DNA of 64,000 nucleotides from Streptomyces fagopyri (GCF_009498275.1 NZ_CP045643.1:4774001-4838000); one strand, 5' to 3'; shown: positions 26,865 to 37,043, numbered from the stretch's first letter. Numbers and translations: made by a program. Notes: generated by a model not told the origin, from the sequence alone.

Positions 26865-28382
26865 GTGGATTTGGCTTTGGCGCCGGAGACCCTGGCGCGA
26901 TGGCAGTTCGGCATCACCACCGTCTACCACTTCCTCTTCGTCCCTCTGACGATCTCGCTCGCCGCTCTCACGGCGATCCTGGAGACCGCCTGGGTGCGGA
27001 CGGGCAAGGAGCACTACCTCAGGGCGACCAAGTTCTGGGGCAAGCTGTTCCTGATCAACATCGCCATGGGTGTCGTCACCGGCATCGTGCAGGAGTTCCA
27101 GTTCGGCATGAACTGGTCCGACTACTCGCGCTTCGTCGGTGACGTCTTCGGTGCCCCGCTCGCGTTCGAGGCACTGATCGCCTTCTTCTTCGAGTCCACC
27201 TTCATCGGGCTGTGGATCTTCGGCTGGGACAAGCTGCCCAAGAAGATCCACCTCGCCTGCATCTGGATGGTCTCCATAGGCACCGTCCTGTCGGCGTACT
27301 TCATCATGGCCGCCAACTCCTTCATGCAGCATCCGGTCGGCTACCGGCTCGTGAAGAAGGCCGACGGTTCGATGAGGGCCGAGCTCACGGACTTTCCCAA
27401 GGTGCTCTTCCAGGAGACGGCGCTCGTCAACTTCTGGCACGTGATGAGCGCCTCCATCCTGGTCGGCGGCGCCTTCATGACCGGCATCGCCGTCTTCCAC
27501 CTCCGCAAGAAGCGGCACATCCGCACCATGCGGATGTCACTGCGGCTCGGTCTGGTCACCGCCCTCGTCGGCACGCTCCTCACCGTCGTCAGCGCCGACA
27601 CCCTCGGCAAGGTGATGTACGAGCAGCAGCCGATGAAGATGTCCGCCGCCGAGGCGCTCTGGGACTCCCAGCAGCCCGCGCCCTTCTCGCTCTTCGCGTA
27701 CGGCGATGTCGCCGAGGGCCACAACACGGTCGCCATCGAGATACCAGGGGTCCTCTCCTTCCTCGCGAAGAACGACCTCAACGCCAAGATCCCCGGCATC
27801 AACGACATCAACAAGGCCGAGCAGGAGAAGTTCGGTCCCGGCGACTACCGCCCCAACATCCCCACCGCCTACTGGGCGTACCGCTGGATGATCGGCTTCG
27901 GCGGGGTATCGATGGCCCTGTGTACGGCCGGCCTCTGGCTGACCCGGCGGAAGGTCTGGCTGGCGCCGGAACACCGCACCGGCGACGAGGAGGTGCCGAA
28001 GCTCATGCTCACCAAGAACACGGAGCTGACACCGAGGCTGGGCACCTGGTGGTGGCGGCTGTCCCAGTGGACGCTGATCTTCCCGCTCATCGGTATCTCC
28101 TGGGGCTGGATCTTCACCGAGACGGGGCGCCAGCCCTGGGTGGTCTACGGCCTGCTGAGGACCCGGGACGCGGTCTCGCCGGGCGTCTCCCAGGGTGAGG
28201 TGCTGACCTCCCTGATCGTGTTCACCCTCATCTACGCGGTCCTCGCCGTCATCGAGGTGAAGCTGATGCTCAAGTACGTCCGGCAGGGGCCGCCCGAGCT
28301 CACCGAAGCCGACCTCAACCCGCCCACCAGGATCGGCGGCGACTCCCATGACGCCGACAAGCCGATGGCCTTCTCCTACTAG
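26865..28382 (+). CDS. cydA: Cytochrome bd oxidase subunit I, CydA
   Basis: The 505-residue subunit carries the haems b558, b595 and d and the quinol-oxidising Q-loop of the high-affinity oxygen reductase. Marks include HFLFVPLTISLAALTAI (His19-type haem ligand), NSFMQHPVGY, and GRQPWVVYGLLRT. It has nine or so transmembrane helices. The Q-loop is of the short type. The GTG at 26865 follows AAGGAGAC. It is first in the cydA-cydB-cydCD operon, which Rex is expected to repress under aerobic, NAD+-rich conditions and release under oxygen limitation. Confidence 0.98.
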   Translation: MDLALAPETLARWQFGITTVYHFLFVPLTISLAALTAILETAWVRTGKEHYLRATKFWGKLFLINIAMGVVTGIVQEFQFGMNWSDYSRFVGDVFGAPLAFEALIAFFFESTFIGLWIFGWDKLPKKIHLACIWMVSIGTVLSAYFIMAANSFMQHPVGYRLVKKADGSMRAELTDFPKVLFQETALVNFWHVMSASILVGGAFMTGIAVFHLRKKRHIRTMRMSLRLGLVTALVGTLLTVVSADTLGKVMYEQQPMKMSAAEALWDSQQPAPFSLFAYGDVAEGHNTVAIEIPGVLSFLAKNDLNAKIPGINDINKAEQEKFGPGDYRPNIPTAYWAYRWMIGFGGVSMALCTAGLWLTRRKVWLAPEHRTGDEEVPKLMLTKNTELTPRLGTWWWRLSQWTLIFPLIGISWGWIFTETGRQPWVVYGLLRTRDAVSPGVSQGEVLTSLIVFTLIYAVLAVIEVKLMLKYVRQGPPELTEADLNPPTRIGGDSHDADKPMAFSY

Positions 28383-28402
28383 GCCCAGGGAGCTGCTGAG
28401 TC

Positions 28403-29410
28403 ATGGAACTTCACGACGTCTGGTTCGTCCTCATCGCGGTCCTCTGGACCGGCTATTTCTTCCTGGAGGGCTTCGACTTCGGGGTCGGCATCCTCACCGG
28501 GCTGCTGGCCCGCGACCGTGCCGAGAAGCGCGTCCTCATCAACACCATCGGCCCTGTCTGGGACGGTAACGAGGTGTGGCTGCTCTCGGCGGGCGGCGCG
28601 ACCTTCGCCGCCTTCCCGGAGTGGTACGCCACGCTCTTCTCCGGCTTCTATCTGCCGCTGCTGCTCATCCTGGTCTGTCTGATCGTGCGCGGTGTCGCCT
28701 TCGAGTACCGCGCGAAGCGGCCCGAGGAGAGCTGGCAGCGGAACTGGGAGACGGCGATCTTCTGGACCTCGCTGATCCCCGCGTTCCTGTGGGGCGTGGC
28801 CTTCGGCAACATCGTGCACGGAGTGAAGATCGACAAGAGCTTCGAGTACGTGGGTGATCTCGGTGACCTGCTCAACCCGTACGCGATCCTCGGTGGTCTC
28901 GTCACCCTGACCCTGTTCACCTTCCACGGGACCGTGTTCGTCGGGCTCAAGACCGTGGGGGACATCCGGGAACGGGCGCGCGGGCTCTCGCTCCGGGTCG
29001 GTCTGGTCACCGCGGTGCTGGCGCTCGTCTTCCTGGTGTGGACCCAGGTGGACAACGGTGACGGGAAGTCCCTGGTCGCGATGGCCGTGGCGGTGGCCGC
29101 CCTGGTGGCCGCCCTGGTGGCGGCCAGAGCGGGCCGTGAGGGCTGGGCGTTCGCTCTGTCGGGGCTGACCATCGTGGCGGCCGTCGCGATGCTCTTCCTG
29201 ACGCTCTTCCCGAACGTCATGCCGTCCTCGCTCAACGAGGACTGGAGCCTGACGGTCACGAACGCCTCGTCGAGCCCGTACACCCTGAGGATCATGACCT
29301 GGTGCGCCGGGATCGCCACGCCGATCGTCCTGCTCTACCAGGGCTGGACCTACTGGGTGTTCCGCAAGCGGATCGGCACCCATCACATCGCCGCGGATAT
29401 CGCGCACTGA
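28403..29410 (+). CDS. cydB: Cytochrome bd oxidase subunit II, CydB
   Basis: The 335-residue partner of CydA has eight or nine transmembrane helices. The start WFVLIAVLWTGYFFLEGFDFGVG and the segment GPVWDGNEVWLL are diagnostic. It is translated 20 bases after cydA from an ATG with a GGGAGCTGC leader. CydB supports the haem site and has no haem of its own in the classical enzyme. The gene is followed by a 51-bp gap that contains one parS site and the start of a second. Confidence 0.98.
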   Translation: MELHDVWFVLIAVLWTGYFFLEGFDFGVGILTGLLARDRAEKRVLINTIGPVWDGNEVWLLSAGGATFAAFPEWYATLFSGFYLPLLLILVCLIVRGVAFEYRAKRPEESWQRNWETAIFWTSLIPAFLWGVAFGNIVHGVKIDKSFEYVGDLGDLLNPYAILGGLVTLTLFTFHGTVFVGLKTVGDIRERARGLSLRVGLVTAVLALVFLVWTQVDNGDGKSLVAMAVAVAALVAALVAARAGREGWAFALSGLTIVAAVAMLFLTLFPNVMPSSLNEDWSLTVTNASSSPYTLRIMTWCAGIATPIVLLYQGWTYWVFRKRIGTHHIAADIAH

Positions 29411-29427
29411 ATCCGACGTACCGGCAT

Positions 29428-29441
29428 GTTTCACGTGAAAC
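29428..29441. promoter_or_regulatory. parS site 1 of a pair
   Basis: Perfect GTTTCACGTGAAAC in the cydB-cydCD gap. Its centre is exactly 36 bp from that of the next parS site. Confidence 0.93.
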
Positions 29442-29461
29442 GCGCCGGATGAGCCAGGGGT

Positions 29462-32400
29462 GTGTTTCACGTGAAACCAATCGATCCGCGTCTGCTGCGG
29501 TACGCCCGTGCCACCCGCGTCTTCCTGCTGACGGTCGTCGGCCTGGGTGCGGTCGGAGCGGTGCTGGTCATCGCCCAGGCGATGCTCATCGCCGAAGTCG
29601 TGGTCGGCGCCTTCCAGCACGGGCATGCGGCCTCGGAGCTTCGTACCCCCCTGTTTCTGCTGGTCGCGGTCGCCGTGGGCCGGGCTCTCGTCGCATGGCT
29701 GACCGAACTCGCGGCGCACCGGGCAAGCGCGGCGGTCAAGTCCGAACTGAGGGGACGGCTGCTGGAGCGGGCTGCCGCACTCGGCCCCGGGTGGCTGGGT
29801 GGACAGCGCACCGGGTCGCTGGTGGCTCTCGCCACGAGGGGAGTCGACGCGCTCGACGACTACTTCTCGCGCTACCTCCCGCAGTTGGGTCTGGCGATCG
29901 TGGTGCCCGTGGCGGTCCTCGCGCGGATCGTCACCGAGGACTGGGTGTCGGCGGCGATCATTGTCGTCACCCTGCCCCTCATCCCTCTCTTCATGGCCCT
30001 CATCGGATGGGCCACGAGGTCCCGGATGGACCGCCAGTGGCGTCTGCTGTCACGGCTTTCGGGACACTTCCTGGACGTGGTCGCCGGACTGCCCACCCTC
30101 AAGGTCTTCGGCAGGGCCAAGGCCCAGGCCGAGTCGATCCGGCGGATCACCGGCGAGTACCGCCAGGCGACCATGCGGACCCTCCAGATCGCCTTCCTGT
30201 CCTCCTTCGCCCTGGAACTGCTCGCCACGATCTCGGTCGCGCTGGTCGCCGTGACCATCGGGATGCGGCTCGTCCACGGTGACATGGATCTGTACGTGGG
30301 GATCGTCATCCTCGTCCTCGCGCCCGAGGCCTACCTGCCGATGCGCCAAGTGGGGGCGCAGTACCACGCCGCCGCCGAGGGGGTCGCCGCGGCCGAGGAG
30401 ATCTTCTCGGTGCTGGAGACCCCGTTGCCGGCGGGTGGTGCACTTCCCGTGCCGGAAGGCGGGATCAGCTTCGACGCGGTGACGGTCCGCTACCCGGGGC
30501 GCTCCGGGGCCGCGGTCTCCGACGTCTCCTTCGAGGTCGCGCGGGGTGAGACGGTGGCACTCGTCGGACCGAGCGGCGTGGGCAAGTCGACCCTGCTGAA
30601 CGTCCTGCTGGGGTTCGTGGAACCCACCGAGGGCCGGGTACGGGTCGGGGGAGCCGATCTCGCCGGAAGCGACGTGGCGGAGTGGCGCTCACGGGTGGCC
30701 TGGGTGCCGCAGCGGCCGCACCTCTTCGCGGGCTCGATCGCGGAGAACGTACGGCTGGCACGGCCCGACGCCGACGACACGGCGGTACGGCGGGCGCTCG
30801 CCGACGCCGGGGCGCTGGAGTTCGTGGACGCCCTGCCCGACGGAGTCCGCACGGTGCTCGGCGAGGACGGCGGCGGCCTCTCCGCCGGGCAACGCCAACG
30901 CCTGGCCCTGGCCCGGGCGTTCCTCGCGGACCGGCCGGTGCTGCTCCTCGACGAACCGACGGCCTCGCTCGACGGCACGACGGAGGCGGACGTCGTGGCG
31001 GCGGTGCGCAGGCTTGCCGTCGGACGGACGGTCCTGCTGGTCGTGCACCGGCCCGCGCTGCTCGGAGTGGCGGACCGCGTGGTGCGACTGGAACCCGGGG
31101 GATCCGCAACGGCGTCCCGCCCGGTGCACGACGAGACCACGACGGGACGCCGGCCGGTCGAGCCGGAGGGGGTGCCCGCCGTCGACGCGGAGGAGTTCCC
31201 GGTGGGCGCCCGGGGGCGCGGCGAGGTCCTGGCCCGGATCCGCGCCATGGCCGGTCCCCGCAGCGGCCGCTTCACACTCGCGCTCCTGCTCGGCAGTCTC
31301 GCCCTCGCCAGCGCAGTGGGCTTGATGGCCACCTCGGGATGGCTCATCTCGCGGGCGTCCCAGCATCCGCCGGTCATGTATCTGATGCTGGCGGTGACGG
31401 CCACGCGGGCCTTCGGGATCGGCCGTGCCGTCTTCCGCTACGCCGAGCGGCTCGTGTCGCACGACGCGGTGCTGCGGATGCTGGCTGACACCCGCGTCGC
31501 CGTCTACCGGCGTCTGGAACGTCTCGCGCCGGCGGGGCTGCGCACGACCCGGCGCGGCGACCTGCTCTCGCGGCTCGTCGCCGACGTGGACACGCTGCAG
31601 GACTACTGGCTGCGGTGGCTGCTGCCCGCCGGCGCGGCGGCCCTGGTGTCCACCGCATCCGTCGGCTTCACCGCCTGGCTGCTGCCCGAGGCCGGGGCCG
31701 CCCTCGCCGCCGGGCTGCTGGCGGCCGGGGTCGGCGTGCCGTTCGTGACCGGGGCCGTCGCGCGTCGCGCGCAGCGGCGGCTGGCCCCCGCCCGCGGCGA
31801 CCTGGCGACCCGTGTCACCGATCTCCTCACGGGCACGGCCGAACTGACGGTCGCGGGCGCGCTGGCCACCCGTACCGCCGAGGCCCGGCGGGCCGACTCC
31901 GTACTGACCCGCATCGCCTCACGGTCCGCCACCGCTGCCGCGCTCGGCGACGGGCTCACCGCACTGGCGACCGGCCTGACGGTCACCGCGACCGCCCTCC
32001 TGGGAGCCCAGGCGGTCGCGAGCGGAAGGCTGAGCGGCGTGGCGATGGCCGTGCTCGTGCTCACCCCGCTGGCCGCGTTCGAGGCCGTCATGGGGCTGCC
32101 GCTCGCCGTCCAGCACCGGCAGCGGGTGCGGGAGAGCGCGGGACGCGTGTACGAGATCCTGGACGCCCCCGATCCCGTACGCGAACCGGAGCAGCCGTCT
32201 CCCGCGCCCGTTTCGCCCTTCCCGCTACGGGTGCGCGGGCTCGCCGCCCGTCACCCCGGCCAGAACCGTGACGCGCTCGCAGGCCTCGACCTGACCCTCG
32301 AACAGGGCCGCAGGATCGCCGTCGTGGGCCCTTCCGGCTCCGGCAAGACCACGCTGGCACAGGTGCTGCTGCGCTTCCTGGACGCGGACGCGGGGACGTA

Positions 32401-33040
32401 CACGCTGGACGGCACCGACGCGTACGGCATGGACGGGGACGACGTGCGCTCTCTGGTCGGACTCTGCGCCCAGGACGCGCACCTCTTCGACAGCAGCATG
32501 CGGGAGAACCTGCTGCTGGCCAGGAAGGACGCCACGGAGGCCGAGCTGCGGGACGCACTCGCCCGAGCCCGGCTCCTGGAGTGGACGGACGATCTGCCCG
32601 ACGGACTCGACACGCTGATCGGCGAACACGGGGCGCGGCTGTCCGGCGGTCAGCGTCAGCGGCTCGCGCTGGCCCGGGCGCTGCTAGCGGACTTCCCCGT
32701 CCTCGTCCTGGACGAGCCCGCGGAGCATCTGGACCTGCCGACGGCCGACGCGCTCACCGCGGACCTGCTGGCCGCGACGGAGGGCCGTACGACGTTGCTG
32801 ATCACCCACCGCCTGGCCGGACTGGAAGCGGTGGACGAGGTGATCGTGCTGGCGCGCGGCGGGGTGGCGCAGCGCGGCGCGTACGCCGAGTTGTCCGTGG
32901 TGGAGGGTCCGCTGCGGGAGATGGTGGGGCGGGAGGCGGCGGGGGATCTGCTCGCCGGAGCTGTGGCGAGCCCGTCCGGGGCAGGCTCCGGGCCGGGAGC
33001 CGTGCGTGAAGCCGTCGGGACCGTATCCGACTTTCGGTAG
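29462..33040 (+). CDS. cydCD: Fused ABC exporter CydDC
   Basis: The 1192-residue fusion joins CydD and CydC, which export glutathione/cysteine-type thiols and are required to assemble cytochrome bd. Each half has six transmembrane helices and an ATPase: first Walker A GPSGVGKSTLL (near residue 370) with LSAGQRQRLALARA; second GPSGSGKTTLA (near residue 958) with LSGGQRQRLALARA and DEPAEHLD. Fusion is usual in Streptomyces. The annotated GTG at 29462 has no ribosome site at a good distance; the GTG at 29471 has AGGGG about 8 bases upstream and gives a start MKPIDPRLL. A parS palindrome overlaps this start region. Confidence 0.95.
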   Translation: MFHVKPIDPRLLRYARATRVFLLTVVGLGAVGAVLVIAQAMLIAEVVVGAFQHGHAASELRTPLFLLVAVAVGRALVAWLTELAAHRASAAVKSELRGRLLERAAALGPGWLGGQRTGSLVALATRGVDALDDYFSRYLPQLGLAIVVPVAVLARIVTEDWVSAAIIVVTLPLIPLFMALIGWATRSRMDRQWRLLSRLSGHFLDVVAGLPTLKVFGRAKAQAESIRRITGEYRQATMRTLQIAFLSSFALELLATISVALVAVTIGMRLVHGDMDLYVGIVILVLAPEAYLPMRQVGAQYHAAAEGVAAAEEIFSVLETPLPAGGALPVPEGGISFDAVTVRYPGRSGAAVSDVSFEVARGETVALVGPSGVGKSTLLNVLLGFVEPTEGRVRVGGADLAGSDVAEWRSRVAWVPQRPHLFAGSIAENVRLARPDADDTAVRRALADAGALEFVDALPDGVRTVLGEDGGGLSAGQRQRLALARAFLADRPVLLLDEPTASLDGTTEADVVAAVRRLAVGRTVLLVVHRPALLGVADRVVRLEPGGSATASRPVHDETTTGRRPVEPEGVPAVDAEEFPVGARGRGEVLARIRAMAGPRSGRFTLALLLGSLALASAVGLMATSGWLISRASQHPPVMYLMLAVTATRAFGIGRAVFRYAERLVSHDAVLRMLADTRVAVYRRLERLAPAGLRTTRRGDLLSRLVADVDTLQDYWLRWLLPAGAAALVSTASVGFTAWLLPEAGAALAAGLLAAGVGVPFVTGAVARRAQRRLAPARGDLATRVTDLLTGTAELTVAGALATRTAEARRADSVLTRIASRSATAAALGDGLTALATGLTVTATALLGAQAVASGRLSGVAMAVLVLTPLAAFEAVMGLPLAVQHRQRVRESAGRVYEILDAPDPVREPEQPSPAPVSPFPLRVRGLAARHPGQNRDALAGLDLTLEQGRRIAVVGPSGSGKTTLAQVLLRFLDADAGTYTLDGTDAYGMDGDDVRSLVGLCAQDAHLFDSSMRENLLLARKDATEAELRDALARARLLEWTDDLPDGLDTLIGEHGARLSGGQRQRLALARALLADFPVLVLDEPAEHLDLPTADALTADLLAATEGRTTLLITHRLAGLEAVDEVIVLARGGVAQRGAYAELSVVEGPLREMVGREAAGDLLAGAVASPSGAGSGPGAVREAVGTVSDFR
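29464..29477. promoter_or_regulatory. parS site 2, overlapping the cydCD translation start
   Basis: Perfect GTTTCACGTGAAAC. Its first base is the last base of the GTG codon at 29462, and it contains a second in-frame GTG at 29471. The site therefore lies on or inside the beginning of the cydCD coding sequence. Confidence 0.93.
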
Positions 33041-33066
33041 CAAAAGGTACTCATTACGCTCAAGGC

Positions 33067-34758
33067 ATGTCAGTGGCCTCCGAGGCTTCCGCCTCGCCCG
33101 ACCCGGACGGCGGTCCGGACGTAGCGCGTCTCCTGGACGCGATGCGGGCGGTCGGGGCGGAACTGGAACTGCACGCGGCGCTGGACCGGATCTGCGAGAC
33201 CTCGGCAGCGCTGACGGACGCGCGCTATGCGGCGATCGGGGTCGTCGAGGAGGACGGCGAGGGGCTCGTGGACTTCGCGTACCACGGGATCGACGAGGAG
33301 ACCGCCCGGCGGATCGGGCGCTTGCCCGACGGGCACAGAGGGCTGCTCGGGGCGCTCATCCACGATCCGGGAACGGTACGGCTCACGGACCTGGACGAGG
33401 ACGGGCGCTCGTGCGGGTTCCCCGAACACCATCCGCCGATGCGCAGTTTCCTCGGGGTTCCGATCTGTGTGCAGGGTGAGATCTTCGGGAACCTCTACCT
33501 GGCCGAGAAGCGCGACGGCGGACCGTTCCGCGACAACGATCTCGACATGGTCCGTGTGCTGGCCGCGGAGGCGGGCATCGCGATCGGCAACGCCCGGCTC
33601 TACGAGGCGGCCCAGCAGCGCGAGCGCTGGATCGACGGCTCGGTGGCCGTCACCACGGCGCTGCTGGCGGGCGGTGACGCCGAGGACGCGCTCCAGGTCG
33701 TCGCGGAACAGGCGCGCCGGCTCTCCCGCGCGGCGGCCGGGATCGTGCTGCTGCCCGCGGACGAGGGCGGCCTGGAGATCACCGCGGTCGCCAAGGACCG
33801 GCCGTCCCAGGCGCTGGGTGTGGTCATTCCTCCGGAGAGCGAGCTGGTCGCCGAACTCCTCGGCGGGAAGGCCGTGTTCCTCGACGACGCGGCCACCGAC
33901 CCGCGCGTTCTCACCGATTTCGGCCGTGAGTACGGTCCGATGATGATGCTCCCCCTGCAGAGCGAAAGCGGCCTGCTGGGGGCCCTCGTGACTCCCCGGG
34001 AAAGGGGTGCCCGCGCGTTCACCGAGGCCGAGCACGCCCTGGCCGCGCATTTCGCCTCGCAGGCGGCGCTCGCGCTGATGATGGCCGAGGCGCAGCGCGA
34101 CCGGGAGCGGCTCGCGGTCTACGAGGACCGCGATCGGATCGCCCGCGACCTGCACGATCTCGTCATCCAACGGCTGTTCGCGACCGGGATGATGCTGGAG
34201 AGCGCCCAGCGGTGCTCGGGCGTGCCCGAGGTGCGGGAGGGCGTCGGCAAGGCGGTCGACGAGCTCGACGTCACCATCCAGGAGATCCGCACCGCCATCT
34301 TCGCGCTCCAGCAGGGGCCCGCCGAGGCGCCGTCCGGACTGCGCACCCGCGTACTGCGCGAGATCAACATGGCCGCGGTGCCGCTCGGTTTCAAGCCCGT
34401 TCACCACTTCGTCGGGCCGGTCGACACGGCCGTCGACGAACTGACCGGCAAGAACCTCATCGCGGCTCTGCGCGAGGCCCTCTCCAACGCCTTCCGGCAT
34501 TCCGGGGCCTCCCGCATCGACGTCGCCGTCGACGCGACCGTCACACTGCGGGACGGACGGGGCGGGGTACGGCTGAGTGTCGCGGACGACGGTGTCGGCA
34601 TCCCCGACAGCGGTCGGCGCAGCGGTCTGACGAATCTCAAGCGGCGGGCCGAGGCGCTGGGCGGGGACAGTTGGTACGGGCCGGGGCTCGGCGAGGACGG
34701 CGGCGGTACGACGGTGGTGTGGCAGGCGCCGCACGGGCCGCGGACCGGCTCGCCGTAG
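33067..34758 (+). CDS. GAF-domain sensor histidine kinase (DevS/DosS-like)
   Basis: The 563-residue protein has two GAF domains (about residues 30-185 and 200-340) followed by a HisKA_3 dimerisation domain with phospho-acceptor His363 in RDLHDLVIQRLFATG and a HATPase domain (LREALSNAFRHSGAS, VSVADDGVG region). This is the DevS/DosS type that senses redox gases or other ligands through GAF domains. Haem binding cannot be told from sequence. It directly follows cydCD (26 bases), so it may be co-regulated. No response regulator lies in the window. Confidence 0.93.
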   Translation: MSVASEASASPDPDGGPDVARLLDAMRAVGAELELHAALDRICETSAALTDARYAAIGVVEEDGEGLVDFAYHGIDEETARRIGRLPDGHRGLLGALIHDPGTVRLTDLDEDGRSCGFPEHHPPMRSFLGVPICVQGEIFGNLYLAEKRDGGPFRDNDLDMVRVLAAEAGIAIGNARLYEAAQQRERWIDGSVAVTTALLAGGDAEDALQVVAEQARRLSRAAAGIVLLPADEGGLEITAVAKDRPSQALGVVIPPESELVAELLGGKAVFLDDAATDPRVLTDFGREYGPMMMLPLQSESGLLGALVTPRERGARAFTEAEHALAAHFASQAALALMMAEAQRDRERLAVYEDRDRIARDLHDLVIQRLFATGMMLESAQRCSGVPEVREGVGKAVDELDVTIQEIRTAIFALQQGPAEAPSGLRTRVLREINMAAVPLGFKPVHHFVGPVDTAVDELTGKNLIAALREALSNAFRHSGASRIDVAVDATVTLRDGRGGVRLSVADDGVGIPDSGRRSGLTNLKRRAEALGGDSWYGPGLGEDGGGTTVVWQAPHGPRTGSP

Positions 34759-35121
34759 GAGCGACGGCCGTTCGGGGGTGCGCGGCCGGCGGGTGGTGCG
34801 GGTGTCGTGCGGAGGCGCCTGCGGCATCGAGGTCGTGGTGGAGCACGCGGACGACCACCGCAGGCGGTATGGAGCACGCGGACGGCCACCGCACGCGGTA
34901 CGCGCGCCTCAGGGAGGTCACCGTCGGGCGGGAAGGCGGGCCGCGGGCGGAGACCGGATGGTCGGGCACGACCGGTGACTCGACCGGACCGCATCCGCGC
35001 TTCGGGGGGACCACCCCCGTGACCGGGTCCGGCCGGCGGACCCCGTGCCGTGGCAGGCCCGGCACGGGGTCGCGGTCCGGAAGACCGTGATGCCAGCTCG
35101 AATCGTTTCTGCGACTCGGTG
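34759..35121. other. 363-bp gap with a 31-bp tandem duplication and terminator
   Basis: No credible gene is seen. A 31-bp unit is repeated head to tail at 34839-34869 and 34870-34900 (29/31 identical). At 35040-35070 an 11-bp stem (ACCCCGTGCCG with CGGCACGGGGT) is a good bidirectional terminator between the kinase and the convergent HAD gene. Confidence 0.7.
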
Positions 35122-36039
35122 CTACGGCCGGTCGGCGATGATCCGCTCGATGACGACCGCCACGCCGTCCTCGTTGTTGGCGACCGTACGGCCGGAGGCC
35201 GCGGCGATCACGTCGGGGTGGGCGTTGCCCATCGCGTACGAGGTGCCGGCCCAGGTGAGCATCTCGACGTCGTTCGGCATGTCCCCGAAGGCGACGACCT
35301 CCTCCGGCGCGATACCGCGTTCGGCGCAGCACAGTGCGAGGGTGCTGGCCTTGGAGACGCCGGGTCCGCTGATCTCCAGCAGCGCGCTGGGGCTGGAGCG
35401 GGTGACGGTGGCACGGTCGCCGATGGCACGGCGCGCCACGGTGAGGAAGGCGTCGGGGTCGAGCTCGTGGTGGAAGGCGAGGATCTTGAGCACCGGTTCA
35501 CCGGCGCCGGGAGCGTCCGGTGCCAGCAGTTTCTCGGCGGGCCCGAGGGCGTCCGGCAGTTCCAGGTGCATCTTGGGGTACGCGGGCTCCTGGTAGAAGC
35601 CGTACGTCTGCTCCACGGCGAACACCGTGCCCGGGGCGGCGTCCCGCACCAGCCGTACGGCGTCGAGCGCGTTCTCCCGTGCGAGTTCCCGCACCTTGAC
35701 GAACCGGTGGGCACCGGGGCCGCCGTGCAGGTCGACCACGGCGGCGCCGTTGCCGCAGATCGCCAGGCCGTGTCCGTGCACGTGGTCGCTGACGACGTCC
35801 ATCCAGCGGGCCGGGCGGCCGGTGACGAAGAAGACCTCGATGCCGGCCTCCTCGGCGGCGGCGAGGGCCGCGACCGTGCGTTCGGACACCGACTTGTCGT
35901 CGCGCAGCAGGGTGCCGTCGAGGTCGGTGGCGATCAGGCGGGGCGTGGCGATGGGGCCACCTCCTTGTTCGAGCGCGGTCGAGAGCGTGCGGGAGGCGCG
36001 GGGGGCCGGAGGCTCGGGCTGTCGAGTCGCTGAGGTCAC
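35122..36039 (-). CDS. Cof-type HAD phosphatase
   Basis: The 305-residue protein has HAD motif [16 protein letters not shown] (about residue 36), the VTGRPARW motif II, and motif [19 protein letters not shown]. It is a class IIB (Cof) phosphatase of sugar phosphates or cofactors. A second Cof-type gene lies at 46853-47689, and the two share the same motif layout. The start is uncertain: GTG 36039 is chosen, but ATG 36057 is also possible, as neither has a clear ribosome site. Confidence 0.88.
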   Translation of the reverse strand: MTSATRQPEPPAPRASRTLSTALEQGGGPIATPRLIATDLDGTLLRDDKSVSERTVAALAAAEEAGIEVFFVTGRPARWMDVVSDHVHGHGLAICGNGAAVVDLHGGPGAHRFVKVRELARENALDAVRLVRDAAPGTVFAVEQTYGFYQEPAYPKMHLELPDALGPAEKLLAPDAPGAGEPVLKILAFHHELDPDAFLTVARRAIGDRATVTRSSPSALLEISGPGVSKASTLALCCAERGIAPEEVVAFGDMPNDVEMLTWAGTSYAMGNAHPDVIAAASGRTVANNEDGVAVVIERIIADRP

Positions 36040-36140
36040 CGCGCCATTCTGGCGCATATGCCCGCACGGGCGTGCGGGGGACCGCACAGGTGAGTGGTTA
36101 CCGGTCCCACCGGTACCGTCACGTTCCGGAGCGGCGGCGC

Positions 36141-37043
36141 TCAGCGCAGCTGCGCCGGGGCCTCCATGGCGATGCGTTCGAAGACCTTCTCGTCGGCCGC
36201 GAAGTCCGAGTCGGGAATGGGCCAGTGGATCACGATGTCGGTGATGCCCAGCTCGGCGTGGCGGCCCGCGAAGTCGACGAACGCGTCGAGGGACTCCAGC
36301 GGACGGCCGCGGTCGGGGGTGAAGCCGGTGAGCAGGATCTTGTCGAGCTCGGCCGCGTCACGGCCGATCTCGGCGCAGGCGTCGGCGAGCTTCCCGGCCT
36401 GTCCACGAATGGCTTGAACCGACTGTTCGGGGGTCCCCGTTTCGTACAGCTTCGGGTCCCCGGTGGTCACCCAGGCCTGGCCGTGCCGGGCGGCGAGCCT
36501 CAGCCCGCGCGGACCGGTGGCGGCCACCGCGAAGGGCAGCCGGGGGCGCTGGGCGCAGCCGGGGATGTTGCGGGCCTCGTGCGCGGAGTAGAAGGTGCCC
36601 TCGGACGTGACGGAGTCCTCGGTGAGGAGGCGGTCGAGCAGCGGTACGAACTCGGCGAGGCGGTCGGCGCGCTCGCGCGGGGTCCAGGGGTCCTGGCCGA
36701 GCGCCGTGGCGTCGAAGCCGGTGCCGCCCGCGCCGATGCCCAGGGTGACCCGTCCCGCGGAGATGTCGTCGAGGGAGATCAGTTCCTTGGCCAGGGTGAC
36801 GGGGTGCCGGAAGTTCGGCGAGGTCACGAGTGTGCCCAGCCGGAGGCGGTCGGTGACGGCGGCCGCGGCGGTGAGCGTCGGCACGGCTCCGAACCAGGGG
36901 CCGTCCCGGAAGGTCCGCCAGGAGAGGTGGTCGTAGGTGAACGCCGTGTGGAAGCCCAACTGCTCCGCGCGCTGCCAGGCGGAACGTCCGCCCTCGTGCC
37001 AGCGGAGGTACGGCAGGATCACGGTGCTCAGACGCAGACTCAT
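36141..37043 (-). CDS. LLM-class F420-dependent oxidoreductase
   Basis: The 300-residue protein has the luciferase-like TIM barrel: [65 protein letters not shown], and a C-terminal [10 protein letters not shown]. These features fit the F420-dependent group rather than FMN luciferases. The substrate is unknown. ATG 37043 is the start because the fold begins there; a TACGCT-like -10 lies a few bases upstream, so the message may be leaderless. Confidence 0.9.
   Translation of the reverse strand: MSLRLSTVILPYLRWHEGGRSAWQRAEQLGFHTAFTYDHLSWRTFRDGPWFGAVPTLTAAAAVTDRLRLGTLVTSPNFRHPVTLAKELISLDDISAGRVTLGIGAGGTGFDATALGQDPWTPRERADRLAEFVPLLDRLLTEDSVTSEGTFYSAHEARNIPGCAQRPRLPFAVAATGPRGLRLAARHGQAWVTTGDPKLYETGTPEQSVQAIRGQAGKLADACAEIGRDAAELDKILLTGFTPDRGRPLESLDAFVDFAGRHAELGITDIVIHWPIPDSDFAADEKVFERIAMEAPAQLR

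Noticed and set aside
29426..29452. Eight-codon ORF MFHVKRAG formed by a parS site
   Set aside because: parS always reads FHVK in this frame when preceded by ATG. It has no ribosome site and is a coincidence of the palindrome.
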